Shown in pieces: positions 24,692 through 34,785 of a stretch of 64,000 nt of DNA. Numbering within the stretch: position 1 is the first letter of the stretch; every line of letters starts with the position of its first letter. The position numbers and the translations under genes are program-made. Source of the DNA: Roseibium aggregatum (GTDB lineage: Bacteria > Pseudomonadota > Alphaproteobacteria > Rhizobiales > Stappiaceae); assembly GCF_014692675.1 (NCBI RefSeq), contig NZ_JABFCZ010000018.1, positions 78,514-142,513 on the forward strand, given 5' to 3'. The notes under the pieces were generated by a model, which saw nothing but the letters and a program-made list of their open reading frames with translations, did no database searches and was not told where the DNA came from.

Positions 24692-25936
24692 ATGATCCAC
24701 GGTCTCTCCCGACCGAAAAACCAGATTCGCTGGCTGCTGCTGGAGGGGATTTCCCCGACCGCGCACGCGGTTCTGGAAAAAGCCGGCTACACCAATGTCG
24801 AGCTCCTTTCGACCGCCCTCGACAAGGACGCCCTCATCGAAAAGATCCAGAACGTCCATGTGGTCGGCATCCGCTCGCGCACCCAGCTCACCGAAGAGGT
24901 GCTGGAAGCGGCGAAGACGCTGGTGGCCGTCGGCTGCTTTTCCGTCGGCACCAACCAGGTCGATCTGGACGCCACGCTGATCCGCGGCATTCCGGTCTTC
25001 AACGCGCCGTTCTCAAATACCCGCTCGGTCGCCGAGCTGACGATTGCCGAAACCGTCATGCTGATGCGCGGCATCTTCCCGAAGTCCACCGCCGCCCACC
25101 ACGGCAAGTGGATGAAGACGGCTGTCGGCTCCCACGAAGTGCGCGGCAAGACGCTGGGTATCGTCGGTTACGGCAACATCGGCACCCAGCTCGCCAACCT
25201 GGGCGAAGCCATGGGCATGCGCGTGATCTTCTTCGATCTGACCGACAAGCTGCAGCACGGCAACGTCATGCCGGCCGAAAGCCTCGATGAACTGCTGGAA
25301 CAGTCGGACGTGGTCTCGCTGCACGTGCCGGACACGCCCGCGACGCGCAACATGATCACCGCAACCGAAATTGCGAAGATGAAGAAGGGCGCCTTCCTCA
25401 TCAACAACGCCCGCGGCAAGGTGGTCGACATCGACGCCCTGGCCGAAGCGCTGAAGAGCGGTCACCTGGCGGGTGCGGCCATCGACGTCTTCCCGGTGGA
25501 GCCGAAGTCCAACAAGGACGAATTCATCAGCCCGCTGCGCGGTCTCGACAACGTGATCCTGACCCCGCATGTGGGCGGTTCCACCGAGGAAGCCCAGGAC
25601 CGGATCGGCGAGGAAGTCTCCAAGCGTCTGGTGGAATATTCCGACGTCGGCTCCACCATCGGCGCGGTCAACTTCCCGGCCGTGCAACTGCCCAAGGGCA
25701 CGGATGCCACCCGGTTCATCCAGGTGCACCACAACGCGCCAGGGGCGCTTCGCACCCTCAACGACCTGTTCGCCCGCCACGACCTCAACATCTGCGCCCA
25801 GTACCTGCAGTCCTACCGGGACATCGGTTACGTGGTGGTCGACGTGGACAGCCCGGTCGAAAACTCCGAGGACATCCTGGAGGAAATCCGCGCCCTGCCC
25901 AACACGATCCGGGCCCGGCTGCTGAACCGGGTGTAA
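24692..25936 (+). CDS. serA: D-3-phosphoglycerate dehydrogenase
   Basis: This 414-residue enzyme oxidises 3-phosphoglycerate in the first step of serine synthesis. It is the E. coli-like form with a C-terminal ACT domain, not the 530-residue form. The NAD-binding GIVGYGNIGTQLANL, catalytic Arg in NNARGKVVDID and His in LTPHVGGSTEEAQ are present. The ACT domain starts near FIQVHHNAPGALRTLNDLF. The start is the ATG at 24692 (AGGAAGG upstream); the frame is open from 24614. A strong terminator follows. SerB, the last enzyme of the route, is at 62788. Confidence 0.96.
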   Translation: MIHGLSRPKNQIRWLLLEGISPTAHAVLEKAGYTNVELLSTALDKDALIEKIQNVHVVGIRSRTQLTEEVLEAAKTLVAVGCFSVGTNQVDLDATLIRGIPVFNAPFSNTRSVAELTIAETVMLMRGIFPKSTAAHHGKWMKTAVGSHEVRGKTLGIVGYGNIGTQLANLGEAMGMRVIFFDLTDKLQHGNVMPAESLDELLEQSDVVSLHVPDTPATRNMITATEIAKMKKGAFLINNARGKVVDIDALAEALKSGHLAGAAIDVFPVEPKSNKDEFISPLRGLDNVILTPHVGGSTEEAQDRIGEEVSKRLVEYSDVGSTIGAVNFPAVQLPKGTDATRFIQVHHNAPGALRTLNDLFARHDLNICAQYLQSYRDIGYVVVDVDSPVENSEDILEEIRALPNTIRARLLNRV

Positions 25937-25944
25937 GAGCAATA

Positions 25945-25976
25945 AAAAACCCCTCTCCGGGCGGAGAGGGGTTTTT
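25945..25976. terminator. Bidirectional terminator between serA and the chemoreceptor
   Basis: The stem AAAAACCCCTCTCC / GGAGAGGGGTTTTT has a GGGC loop and is followed by T on both strands. It serves the convergent serA and chemoreceptor genes. Confidence 0.9.
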
Positions 25977-25999
25977 CGTCTTGAACGGACCTGGACGCC

Positions 26000-27685
26000 T
26001 TAGGCGGCGGCAACGTCATCCAGGAAGGCGCTGATGGCATCTTCCAGCGCCTGGGCCTGAACGGCCATGTCGCTTGAGACGTGGCGGACGTCTTCCGCCG
26101 AAGCGGTCGCCCTGGAAGCCGCTTCCGTAACGCCGGCGATATTGTCGGTCGCGTGCTGGGTGCCGACGGCGGCCTGATTGACGTTTTCCGAAATCTCGCC
26201 GGTCGCATCGCCCTGCTGGCGCACGGCGGCGGCGATCGTGGTCGTGAACGCGTTGACGCTCTCGATCTTTTCCGCGATGACGCCAATCGCTTCCACCGCC
26301 TGATCGGTCGATCCCTGGATCGCCGAGATCTGCTGGCTGATTTCCTCCGTCGCCTTGGAGGTCTGCGTCGCCAGTTCCTTGACCTCCGCCGCAACGACCG
26401 CGAACCCCTTGCCGGCATCGCCGGCGCGCGCTGCCTCGATCGTCGCGTTCAGCGCCAGGAGGTTGGTCTGCTCCGCAATGGCCTGAATGAGGGACACGAC
26501 GTCGCCGATCTTCTGCGCCGCATTGGCAAGGCTCGCCACCTTTTCATTGGTCTCCTGTGCGGATCCGGTAGCCTCGCCGACAATCGCCGTTGTCTGCTCG
26601 ACCTGACGCTCGATTTCGGAGATCGAAGCCGCCAGTTCCTCCGCAGCCGCGGCAACCGTCTGAACATTGCTCGAAGCCTGCTGGGAAGCGGCAGATGCAT
26701 CGCTTGCCTGCTGATTGGTCGCATTGGCGACCTCCGTCAGCGCCGCGGCTGTCTCTTCCATTTTCTCGGTATTGGCCCCGACCGTGCTCAAACGCTCCAG
26801 AACGTTGGTGCGGAAGGAGGCGATCAGGCTATCGATCCGCTCCTGCCGCTGCGCCTTCTGCAACTGCTCGGCTTCGCTTGCCACCGATAGCCGGGACTGC
26901 TCGCGGGCATTGTCGCGGAAGACCTCGACGGCGCGGGCCATATGGCCGATCTCGTCTTTCCGGTCGGCATCGACGATATCGATTTCAAGCTCTCCATCGG
27001 CGAGCTGAACCATGTTTTCCCGAAGACGGGTCAGCGGCGAGGTAATGGAGCGAACCACGAACAGCATGGCGGGTGCAATCAGCAGGATCGCCAGAAGGGC
27101 GGTCCCAATCTGGGCAAACCGGGCCATCGACGCCGTCGAATTCTCGCTTACGATGGTTTCGCTTAATACCACCTTTCCCTGTTCGGACAGGGTCGACAGA
27201 GCGCCGATCATGTTTTCGCCGCCGCCGTCGATGGCGTCGTTGAGCTTGCTGAATTCCTCGGTCGGGGCATTTGCCTCGATCATCGTCTTCAGGTCGACCT
27301 GGATTGCCTTGGCGACCGTGGCCAGATCCGCTTCGAAAGTGGCCATCAGGTCCGGCTGACCGATCACCTCACCGGTTGCCCTGGCGGTTTCGATGCCGTC
27401 GCGGATCGTCCTGATCGCATCCTCGATGGCCTGGGCGCGCTCGGGCAGAACCTTGCCTTCGTCCTTGTCGATGATGGTGTCCATGGCGGCCAGGACGAGT
27501 TCCACATTCGCCAGGCGCATGCCTTCGACCACCTAGAGGTTGGCGCTGAGCTGCTCCACATCCTGCATGGCCTGTTCGCTCTTGCGGGCCGAAACCCAGG
27601 CAACGGCAACCATGACGCAGAAACCGAAAATGACGCCCGCGGTCACAAGGAGCAGACGTCCTCGCACACTTGATAAATGTATCAT
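26000..27685 (-). pseudogene. Methyl-accepting chemotaxis protein interrupted by an in-frame amber codon
   Basis: The frame from the ATG at 27685 encodes a cytoplasmic tip, a first membrane segment (LLLVTAGVIFGFCVMVAVAW) and the start of the sensor domain. It stops at TAG in codon 51 (27535-27533) and stays in frame without change for another 510 codons. The second part has a sensor domain, a second membrane segment, a HAMP domain ([14 protein letters not shown]) and the signalling tip [18 protein letters not shown]. Restoring one codon would give about 561 residues. A GTG at 27532 directly after the stop could start a protein without the first membrane segment, but it has no ribosome-binding site. 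Confidence 0.82.
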
Positions 27686-28216
27686 GAAACCCCCAAATCA
27701 CTATTTAAACAAATACTCCATGACGAAGACTAAACAGGGGTTAACGACAACAATACATCTGGCCTGCAGGATATTTTAAATTCAAAACTGAAAAGAGCAT
27801 TCAAAATAGTTTCAACCTTAGGAATAATAGAACTCAGGAAAGCGGAAAATCCGCCTCAGGCCGAACCGTGTATCGGTCCCACCCGCAATTCCTGTTGAAT
27901 TGCCTATTGAACGTAATGAGACATACGGGTTAGCACGTAAAAAACATCCGCCAAGGCATCACTTCGGCGAAAAACGGCGGGTTTCCCAGGCTGTCCCCCG
28001 AATGCGGTCTGAACAAGCACCCTGAACTCGTTTTGCCGGCTCCGGCAGAAGTGCGGACATCCGGCCTCATACCGCCTGTTTCCAGGCGCGCTCCATTCCG
28101 CTGCCATTGTCCCTAGGGACAATTTCCCGTTTGACATCAACGGCCTTTCGGCTGATTCCTTTTAAAAAACGGCCTGTTTGCCGTCCGAAATCCGTTTCAA
28201 GCATCCAGAAGATCCC
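27686..28216. other. Gene-free stretch between the chemoreceptor and pdxJ
   Basis: I see no gene. The first 150 bases are A/T-rich and probably hold the chemoreceptor promoter. A short minus-strand frame at 27904-28140 has no recognisable protein character. Confidence 0.5.
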
Positions 28217-28963
28217 ATGACCGCCTCGCGCCTTTCCGTCAATGTCAATGCCGTCGCCATGCTCCGCAACCGGCGCGACCTGCCCTGGCCGAGCGTGACC
28301 GGATTGTCGGCGATTGCCATGGAAGCCGGCGCCAAGGGCATCACCGTCCACCCGCGCCCGGACGAGCGCCACATTCGCAAGACCGACGTCTACGACCTCG
28401 CCGAGCTGATCGAGGAGCGCTATCCGAATAAGGAGCTGTGCCTGGAGGGCTATCCGTCCGCGGATTTTTTAAAGCTCGTCGAGGAGGCCCGGCCCGAACA
28501 GGTGCTGTTCGTACCCGACGATCCGGAACAGCAGACCTCCGACCACGGCTGGCAGTTCGACCGCGACACCTCCGCCCTTGCCGCGGCGATCACGGCGGCG
28601 AAGAACTGGGCGGTCACGGTCTCCCTGTTCTGCGATCCGGATCCGTCAGCGCCGGAACATGCCGCCCGGCTCGGCGCGGAGCGGATCGAGATCTACACCG
28701 GCCCCTATGGCGCCTGCTACGACGACCCGGACCGGGCGGAAAAGGAACTGAACAAGGTGGTCGCCACCGCGGAAGCCGCCAGAGACTGCGGCCTCGGCGT
28801 CAACGCCGGCCACGATCTCACCGTCGCCAACATCCCGCCCCTGATCAAACGCGCGCCCTTCATCCGCGAAATGTCCATCGGCCATGGGTTTACGGCCGAT
28901 GCCCTGATCTACGGCTTTGCGGAGAGTGTCAGGCGGTTTAGAAGGGCGATGGGAGAGATCTGA
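28217..28963 (+). CDS. pdxJ: Pyridoxine 5'-phosphate synthase
   Basis: This 248-residue TIM-barrel enzyme condenses 1-deoxyxylulose 5-phosphate with 3-amino-2-oxopropyl phosphate, the last ring-forming step of vitamin B6 synthesis. Motifs LSVNVNAVAMLRNRR, GITVHPRPDERHI, and GLGVNAGHDLTVANI near the C-terminus are characteristic. The ATG at 28217 gives the normal N-terminus; the frame is open from 28178. It appears monocistronic. Confidence 0.95.
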   Translation: MTASRLSVNVNAVAMLRNRRDLPWPSVTGLSAIAMEAGAKGITVHPRPDERHIRKTDVYDLAELIEERYPNKELCLEGYPSADFLKLVEEARPEQVLFVPDDPEQQTSDHGWQFDRDTSALAAAITAAKNWAVTVSLFCDPDPSAPEHAARLGAERIEIYTGPYGACYDDPDRAEKELNKVVATAEAARDCGLGVNAGHDLTVANIPPLIKRAPFIREMSIGHGFTADALIYGFAESVRRFRRAMGEI

Positions 28964-29045
28964 AGCCCGGCGTCGCCCACGCCCCTTGCGAATCTGCTAA
29001 CGATGGCCGTCCTGTCACAACCAGTGTCATCAACGGGACCTTGCC

Positions 29046-29585
29046 ATGCGGATTAAATTACTCGCCCTGTGCGGTAGCCTGCGCACCGGGTCCTCCAACA
29101 GGGCCTTGCTCGAAGCAGCCCGGCAGGTTCAGCCCGACAATATCGAAATTTCCATCTATGACGGTATCGCCGCCCTGCCGCATTTTTCACCGGATCTGGA
29201 TGACAACGCGCTGTTGCCGGATGCCGCAAAAGTCTTGCGGCAAAGGGTCGAGGACGCCGACGGGCTCGTGATTTCCTGCCCGGAGTACATGCACTGCCTG
29301 CCCGGCAGCTTCAAGAATGCGCTCGACTGGATGGTGGGAAGCGAAAAATTTCCCGGAAAAGCCGTGGCGCTCTTCCAGGCGACCTCCCGCCACGAACATG
29401 TTCCGGCCCTGTTGCGGGATGTCCTGAAGACCATGGCGGCCGATGTGGTGGAAGAGGCGAGTTTCGTGCTGCCGGCGACGACCAACCGGATCGAGGCAGA
29501 TGGCCTTGCCGCCGATCCGGAGATTGCGGCCGCAATCAGGGACAAGCTGCAGTGTTTTGCCGGCCGTATCCGCAGCGGAATCTGA
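29046..29585 (+). CDS. NADPH-dependent FMN reductase family protein
   Basis: This 179-residue flavodoxin-fold protein has the FMN-phosphate loop GSLRTGSSNRALLEA near the N-terminus. The family motif PEYMHCLPGSFKNALDW follows near residue 80. Members reduce FMN, quinones or chromate with NADPH; the substrate here cannot be told. A GGGACC stretch ahead of the ATG is only a weak ribosome-binding site. It is convergent with the PRC-barrel gene across a long hairpin. Confidence 0.85.
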   Translation: MRIKLLALCGSLRTGSSNRALLEAARQVQPDNIEISIYDGIAALPHFSPDLDDNALLPDAAKVLRQRVEDADGLVISCPEYMHCLPGSFKNALDWMVGSEKFPGKAVALFQATSRHEHVPALLRDVLKTMAADVVEEASFVLPATTNRIEADGLAADPEIAAAIRDKLQCFAGRIRSGI

Positions 29586-29642
29586 CAGGGCAACGCGCGC
29601 CGCGGTTCGCACAGGAAGCCTCGGCGGGGTCTGCCCGAAGCA

Positions 29643-29673
29643 GATCGGGCCGCGGAAATTCCGCGACCCGATC
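29643..29673. terminator. Long hairpin between convergent genes
   Basis: Arms GATCGGGCCGCGGAA and TTCCGCGACCCGATC form a 15-bp stem with one mismatch and a one-base gap between the arms. It sits between two convergent stop codons but lacks a T run. A transcription stop or an RNA processing site is possible. Confidence 0.45.
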
Positions 29674-29715
29674 CTCGGTGGCCTCCGTTATCGGGACTGT
29701 CGTGCACCAGATGGT

Positions 29716-30282
29716 TTATTGGGTCGGCCGCGCACCGGTGGATTGACGCGGCGAGGACTGCTCTTCCGCCTTCGCTGCATCCATTTTGCGCTTCTTCTCG
29801 AGCAGGGTCATGTAGACCGGCGCATTTTCCAGTTGCTCGGCCGAGGCGTTGAGCATCAGCTTGCTCTCACCGCCCAGGGTAAAGTCGTGCTGTATCCGGT
29901 CGGCAGGGATCGCAACCTGCTTGGCCCCGACGCCAAGGAAGCCGCCGACATCGATCACATAGGCGACAATCCGGCCCTCCGGGCTGATTTCGAATGCGGA
30001 GACCTCGCCGAGCGTCTCCCCGTCCGGGCTCTCCACATCGTGTCCGATCAGGTCGGTGGAAAGAATGTTGCCTTTCGTCTGAGCCATCACATACGGCGGG
30101 GACGATGTCGCCTGGGCTGCGTCGGCAGGCTTTGGAGCGTCCATCGGCGTTTCCACCGCCGGATCGAATGCTTCGCTCTTGGGCGGAAGCGGCTGCGACG
30201 GTGTCGTTGCCTGTTGGGCAAGGGCTGGACCGGCGGCCATTGCGGCCACGACAAGCCCGGCTGCAATCGTTCGGTACATCAT
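29716..30282 (-). CDS. Secreted PRC-barrel domain protein
   Basis: This 188-residue protein has a signal peptide ending ALAQQ, a Pro/Ala-rich linker of about 45 residues, and a PRC-barrel domain (LIGHDVESPDGETLGEV, then VAYVIDVGGFLGVGAKQVAIP). PRC barrels bind RNA or proteins in the cytoplasm; exported versions are common in alphaproteobacteria with unknown roles. The start follows GGGAGTTAG. An ATG at 30279 directly follows the first. Confidence 0.82.
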   Translation of the reverse strand: MMYRTIAAGLVVAAMAAGPALAQQATTPSQPLPPKSEAFDPAVETPMDAPKPADAAQATSSPPYVMAQTKGNILSTDLIGHDVESPDGETLGEVSAFEISPEGRIVAYVIDVGGFLGVGAKQVAIPADRIQHDFTLGGESKLMLNASAEQLENAPVYMTLLEKKRKMDAAKAEEQSSPRQSTGARPTQ

Positions 30283-30458
30283 GTCTAACTCCCTTTTCAG
30301 TCACCCCCAACGCCGCACAAACCGAGTGCGGCGCGCCAGAAACACACGCAAAGGTAGTGATCAAACAGGGCGATTTTCGGGAGATACGGATATAAAATTA
30401 TTGAGTGAAATAAAGAACTTGGGAAGCACGCAGGTCACGCGCATAGCGCCGAACCTTG

Positions 30459-31232
30459 TCAATTTGATGATGCCGGGGGGCCGTAGAGCCTGACGATACC
30501 GGAAATATCGCCTGCCTGAAGACCATCGAAATCCTCGCTGTACTTGAAATACATCACCTCCCCCTTCCGTCCCGGATGATCCAGCCCGATCGCGTGGCCG
30601 ATTTCGTGGGCGAAGGTGAACGACAGATCGTAGACCTTGAGGTCTCCGTCATGGCCGAGTTTCCAGGTCCGTTCCGGATTGATGCAGATCGCCGATCTGG
30701 AGATAGGGGCGACCTGCGCGGTTGTTTCTCCGGACGGGCGCACGGCTTCCCTATCTTCGCTTCCCAGGCCGCGTTCACTGTTCCTTTCCCGAGAAACGGT
30801 TCGCGGCGCACCGGTTGCCTTGTGAACGTTCGTAAAGGCGTAGCCGCGCGGGACGGTCTGCGCTCCGATCACGATATTCGCCCTGTCGACAGCGTCGGTC
30901 TTTTCGAACACGACACCGCCCGCTTTTTCCCAAAGCCGGAACGCCGCCTCCGCGGCTGCGGTCATATCGGACACGGAAAGCCCCGAGCGAGCCGCAGCCG
31001 CGTCGAGCCGGTCCATGGATTTGCAATTGCGCGCGCTCTCATCCGTGATCGGACCGTCCGCATATGCATAAGTGATGAGGGCCGGCATCCCGAGCTGCGG
31101 AGCGCCCCATTTCACAAATTGCCTGTCGAGTTTGAGCAGCTTGTAAGCCGCGCTTCCGGCCTGTGCGGCTTCACCCGGCATTATCCAGGCGGCGACAGCG
31201 CCCGCCAGAAGAAGGAGCGCCCGCGCCGTCAA
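30459..31232 (-). CDS. Matrixin-like zinc metalloprotease, secreted
   Basis: This 257-residue protein has a signal peptide (MTARALLLLAGAVAAW...) and a C-terminal peptidase M10-type zinc site FAHEIGHAIGLDH, followed by VMYF in place of the usual Met-turn. The 170 residues before it are low in similarity to anything I know. The only start in frame is a TTG at 31232 with a weak AGCAGG site. It should be exported; without RTX repeats it is not a serralysin. Activity is likely but unproven. Confidence 0.75.
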   Translation of the reverse strand: MTARALLLLAGAVAAWIMPGEAAQAGSAAYKLLKLDRQFVKWGAPQLGMPALITYAYADGPITDESARNCKSMDRLDAAAARSGLSVSDMTAAAEAAFRLWEKAGGVVFEKTDAVDRANIVIGAQTVPRGYAFTNVHKATGAPRTVSRERNSERGLGSEDREAVRPSGETTAQVAPISRSAICINPERTWKLGHDGDLKVYDLSFTFAHEIGHAIGLDHPGRKGEVMYFKYSEDFDGLQAGDISGIVRLYGPPASSN

Positions 31233-31432
31233 AACAGCCTGCTTTTCCGCTTGAGGAAGTCTTGCTTCTGTTCCGGCATGCCCGCGGTGCTTCTATCGCG
31301 CTTCAAGATTCGGCGAAAAGCTTTGCATCGATTGGCGCGCATGTAAAATCGGGAAGAACACCAAGGTGGATTTTCTGGTGGAACGAACCGCGCGGCGATC
31401 TGCGCGCATTTGCCGGGTCTAGGGTCAGGACC

Positions 31433-33415
31433 CTAGCCGGCGGCCTTCTCCCGGTCCCTGCCTGCGTCCTTGTCCTCGCGCACCAGCGGCAGCACGGAAT
31501 GTTCCATGAGATAGGGCGCCATTTCCGAAAGAGGCATCGGCTCGCCGTAGTAGAAGCCCTGGAAATGATCGCAGGCAAGCGTCTCCAGAACAGCCGCCTG
31601 CTCCTTCGTTTCGATGCCCTCCGCGGTGACCTTCATGTCCAGCTTGTGGCCGAGCATGATGATCGTATCGAGGATTTCGCGCGACTTGCCGTCGCCCTGT
31701 CCGATTGACTGGACGAAGGACCGGTCGATCTTCAGCTTGTTGAAATTGAACTGCCATAGATAGCCCAGGCTCGAGTAGCCGGTGCCGAAATCGTCCATGG
31801 CGATGGTGACGCCGAGATCCCGGAGATCTTTCAGCTGCTGCGATGCGTTGTGCGACTGTTCGATCAGAAGGCTTTCCGTAACTTCCAGTTCCAGCCGGCG
31901 CGCCGCGAAGCCGTAGTCGGACAAGAATTGCGACACATGTTCGGTAAGCCTGCCGTCCTCGAACTGCCGCGTCGACAGGTTGACGGAGACGAACATGTGC
32001 TCCGGCCAATCCACCGCGGTCCTGATCGCCTGTTCCAGGACCCAGGTGCCGATCGGAATGATATCGCCGGTCTCCTCCGCAATCGGAATGAACTCGCTTG
32101 GCGGGATGAAGGTGCCCTGGCCGTCCTGAAGCCGCAGCAGCGCTTCGAAGCCGACCACCCGGCTGCCGACAGGATCGATCAGGGGCTGGAAATAGAGTTC
32201 GAAACGGTCGGCGGAAAGCCCGCAGATGACGGCTTCCTCCACCAGCCTGCGCCGCGCGATCGTGTCCTCCAGGTCGGGCGTGAACACGACGCATGTGTTC
32301 CGTCCGAGAAGTTTCGCCTGATAAAGCGCGATATCCGCCTTGTGCATGCGGTCTTCCAGGCCCAGTCCGCCGCCCTGTTCCAGATAGACGCCCACGCTCA
32401 GATGGCCCGTGATCGCGATACCGTCGAGCCGGACCGGTTCGCTGACCGTTGTCCGTACCCCCTCGATCAGGTCGTAGAGTTCCTCATCCGTACGATCGAC
32501 CGCCAGAAGAACGAATTCGTCGCCGCCGATCCGGGCGGCAAGATCGGAAGGCCCCAGGTGACTGGAAATCGCATTGCCGACATGGCGCAGGAACTCGTCC
32601 CCGGTCTTGTGGCCGAACGTGTCATTGATCGCCTTGAACTTGTCGATGTCGATAAAGATGACCGCCGTCCGCGCCAGATCCAGTTTTCCATTCCGGCGGC
32701 GCTCCTCCGCCTGCTGGAAGAACGAGTTCCGGTTGTTCAGGCCGGTAATCTGATCGACCAGGGAGAGCATGCGAACCTTTTCGCCCGTGCGGACCTGCTG
32801 ACGCATCTTGACGATGTAGGCAACGAAGGGGACCCCGAACATCAGCAGCAAGACCCCGCCCAGAACGAAGGCCAACTGAACGAAATTGGCGCGGAAAAGC
32901 GAGGCGACCTGGCTCTGGTCCAGATAGACCTCGACCACGCCGACGGCCTTTCCGTCAGCTCCCGGAACGGGAACATAGGCTTCGACGTAGAGGTCGGGCC
33001 GATTGGCTTTCTCCGTTCCGTCATTCACCTCGATCACCGCGGCACCGGTCTCCAGGACGCTTCGGGCATGTCCGTTGTGGTCGGCCTTCGCCCCCGGCTC
33101 GAGCGGCGTGCCGCGCTCATCCGAAATCAGGACCAGCCGGCCGTTGGCGTCGAACAGCTTGAAACGGAAGACGTCACCGACCTGCACGGCCGTCTCGATC
33201 GTGGCGTTCTGGGCCTCGTCGGGAACGCCGGTCTGAAGAAGGGCGTCCAGATCGGGCATGGTGTGAGCGAGATAATCCGCCCAGTTTCGCGCCTTGCGTT
33301 CCGCATTGGCTGCGATGGCGCTGTCCACGGTGGATTTCAGCCCCGATTGCGCCGTCCAGAACATGGCGGCAGCAAAGGAAATCAGAAAACCAAAGACGAT
33401 AGCGCCCCTGAACAT
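31433..33415 (-). CDS. Membrane GGDEF/EAL cyclic di-GMP turnover protein
   Basis: This 660-residue protein has an N-terminal membrane segment, a periplasmic sensor region to about residue 175, a second segment (176-202), a GGDEF domain with intact GGDEF at 297-301, and an EAL domain with FEALLR at 423-428. DDFGTGYSSL and KIDRSFV are also present in the EAL domain. Both catalytic motifs look intact, so it could make or degrade c-di-GMP. The inhibitory RxxD site before GGDEF is missing (GPSD instead). The ATG at 33415 follows GGAGGA; the frame is open from 33547. Confidence 0.9.
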   Translation of the reverse strand: MFRGAIVFGFLISFAAAMFWTAQSGLKSTVDSAIAANAERKARNWADYLAHTMPDLDALLQTGVPDEAQNATIETAVQVGDVFRFKLFDANGRLVLISDERGTPLEPGAKADHNGHARSVLETGAAVIEVNDGTEKANRPDLYVEAYVPVPGADGKAVGVVEVYLDQSQVASLFRANFVQLAFVLGGVLLLMFGVPFVAYIVKMRQQVRTGEKVRMLSLVDQITGLNNRNSFFQQAEERRRNGKLDLARTAVIFIDIDKFKAINDTFGHKTGDEFLRHVGNAISSHLGPSDLAARIGGDEFVLLAVDRTDEELYDLIEGVRTTVSEPVRLDGIAITGHLSVGVYLEQGGGLGLEDRMHKADIALYQAKLLGRNTCVVFTPDLEDTIARRRLVEEAVICGLSADRFELYFQPLIDPVGSRVVGFEALLRLQDGQGTFIPPSEFIPIAEETGDIIPIGTWVLEQAIRTAVDWPEHMFVSVNLSTRQFEDGRLTEHVSQFLSDYGFAARRLELEVTESLLIEQSHNASQQLKDLRDLGVTIAMDDFGTGYSSLGYLWQFNFNKLKIDRSFVQSIGQGDGKSREILDTIIMLGHKLDMKVTAEGIETKEQAAVLETLACDHFQGFYYGEPMPLSEMAPYLMEHSVLPLVREDKDAGRDREKAAG

Positions 33416-33586
33416 GAAATTCGCTCCTCCACCCCACCAATTCTTGGGGGTATTGGCTAATATTTCGATAATTGAAAATAGAGAGAAGGAAATGCAGCAA
33501 AGAAAGGACGAGGGTATCCACGATCTTCCCGGACACGCGCAGGACATGTCCGGGAAATTCTCAAATAGTCCGGAGGGCTTCTTCCT

Positions 33587-34630
33587 TCAGGCCGCTTCCT
33601 CGCTGCCTGCTGTTTCTTCGACTGCATCGGCTTCGACGGCAACAGCCGATGCTGGAATTTGCCGGTCGCCGCGATCCTGCAGGATCACCCGGTCGCCCGG
33701 TGTCCGGTTTAACAGGAGCCGCGTGACGTCCGGACGGGAATAATGACCGGCGGGATCGGCAGCGGCCTTGGCGAGCGAGATCATGCCGAGATCGATATCC
33801 GCATAGACGAGCCCCTCCTCGTCCTCCGGCAGCGTTGCACTGATCAATTGCCCATCCGGCGCATAGATCTGGGCGAAGCCGCCGCCTGGAAGCAGCAGGT
33901 TTTTCTTCATCTCGTCCGTGCACAACTGTTCGATCATCTCCTGCGAGACCGTTGCGCAGGGCGCGATGACATAGCAGCCGCCCTCGACCGCATAGATCCG
34001 GCTCGCCGCGTTGTTGACTTCCGCCCCCAGCGCATAGGCACCGCCCCTGTAGAGCGAAAAGCTCGGCCACGCGGCGATATGGATCTGCTCGTCCTGAGCA
34101 TACATGGCGTATTTGGAAAGCGGTTGGAGATGCTCCCAGCAGCACAGCGCTCCGACCCGGCCGAGCGGTGTGTCATGAACGGCAAGGTCCGTGCCGTCGC
34201 CCTCGCCGAAGACTGTGCGTTCCACATGGGTCGGCTTCAGCTTGCGCCTCTGGGCGATGGTCGCGCCGTCCGCCCCGATGATCCACTGGCCCATGTAGAG
34301 GCTGCCGCCCTTGCGTTCCGACAGGCCCATGACGACCATGATGGAATTGTCCTTTGCCGCCTTCGACAGACGCTCGGCCTGGGGCGACCCATAGGTCAGC
34401 GAATTGTCGAAATAGCGCTGCACGAACTGCATGCCCCAGGCGGGCGCATCCAGCCAGATGTGCCACGGGTAGCCGGGAAGAAAGGTTTCCGGAAAGGCGA
34501 TCAGCTCCGCCCCGGCCCCGGCGGCCTCCTTGATCAGCCCGATACATTTGTCGACCGTTGCGTCGAGATCGAGAAAGACCGGCGATGCCTGGACGGCGGC
34601 GGCCTTGAATTTCGGATGTGTGACGGACAT
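33587..34630 (-). CDS. Nitrilase (carbon-nitrogen hydrolase)
   Basis: This 347-residue enzyme hydrolyses organic nitriles to acids and ammonia. The Glu-Lys-Cys triad is visible: E48 in AFPETFLPGYPW, K132 in RKLKPTHVER and C164 in ALCCWEHLQP. The CWEH context is that of true nitrilases, not amidases. It has an acidic C-terminal tail (VAVEADAVEETAGSEEAA). The ATG at 34630 follows GGGGAAG; the frame is open from 34720. A divergent AraC regulator gene is next to it, as in the NitR-controlled nitrilase of Rhodococcus. Confidence 0.9.
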   Translation of the reverse strand: MSVTHPKFKAAAVQASPVFLDLDATVDKCIGLIKEAAGAGAELIAFPETFLPGYPWHIWLDAPAWGMQFVQRYFDNSLTYGSPQAERLSKAAKDNSIMVVMGLSERKGGSLYMGQWIIGADGATIAQRRKLKPTHVERTVFGEGDGTDLAVHDTPLGRVGALCCWEHLQPLSKYAMYAQDEQIHIAAWPSFSLYRGGAYALGAEVNNAASRIYAVEGGCYVIAPCATVSQEMIEQLCTDEMKKNLLLPGGGFAQIYAPDGQLISATLPEDEEGLVYADIDLGMISLAKAAADPAGHYSRPDVTRLLLNRTPGDRVILQDRGDRQIPASAVAVEADAVEETAGSEEAA

Positions 34631-34785
34631 GTGCTTCCCCTCTGCTCGGCTTTTGATCCTGTCCAGAAATTGATCATATGCATCGGTTGAAAGCCGGCTT
34701 GTCTCAGCCACGCAGCACACTTGCTCCAGCGTTTCAATTCGCGCTTTTCAATGGACAGACCCGAGAGCTTTGCTAAGGTTTTTGG

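Noticed and set aside
27904..28140. 78-codon minus-strand frame upstream of pdxJ
   Set aside because: No recognisable protein features, no upstream ribosome-binding site.
31850..33460. Long plus-strand frame opposite the GGDEF/EAL gene
   Set aside because: The opposite strand has intact GGDEF and EAL motifs and a good ribosome-binding site; this frame has no family features.
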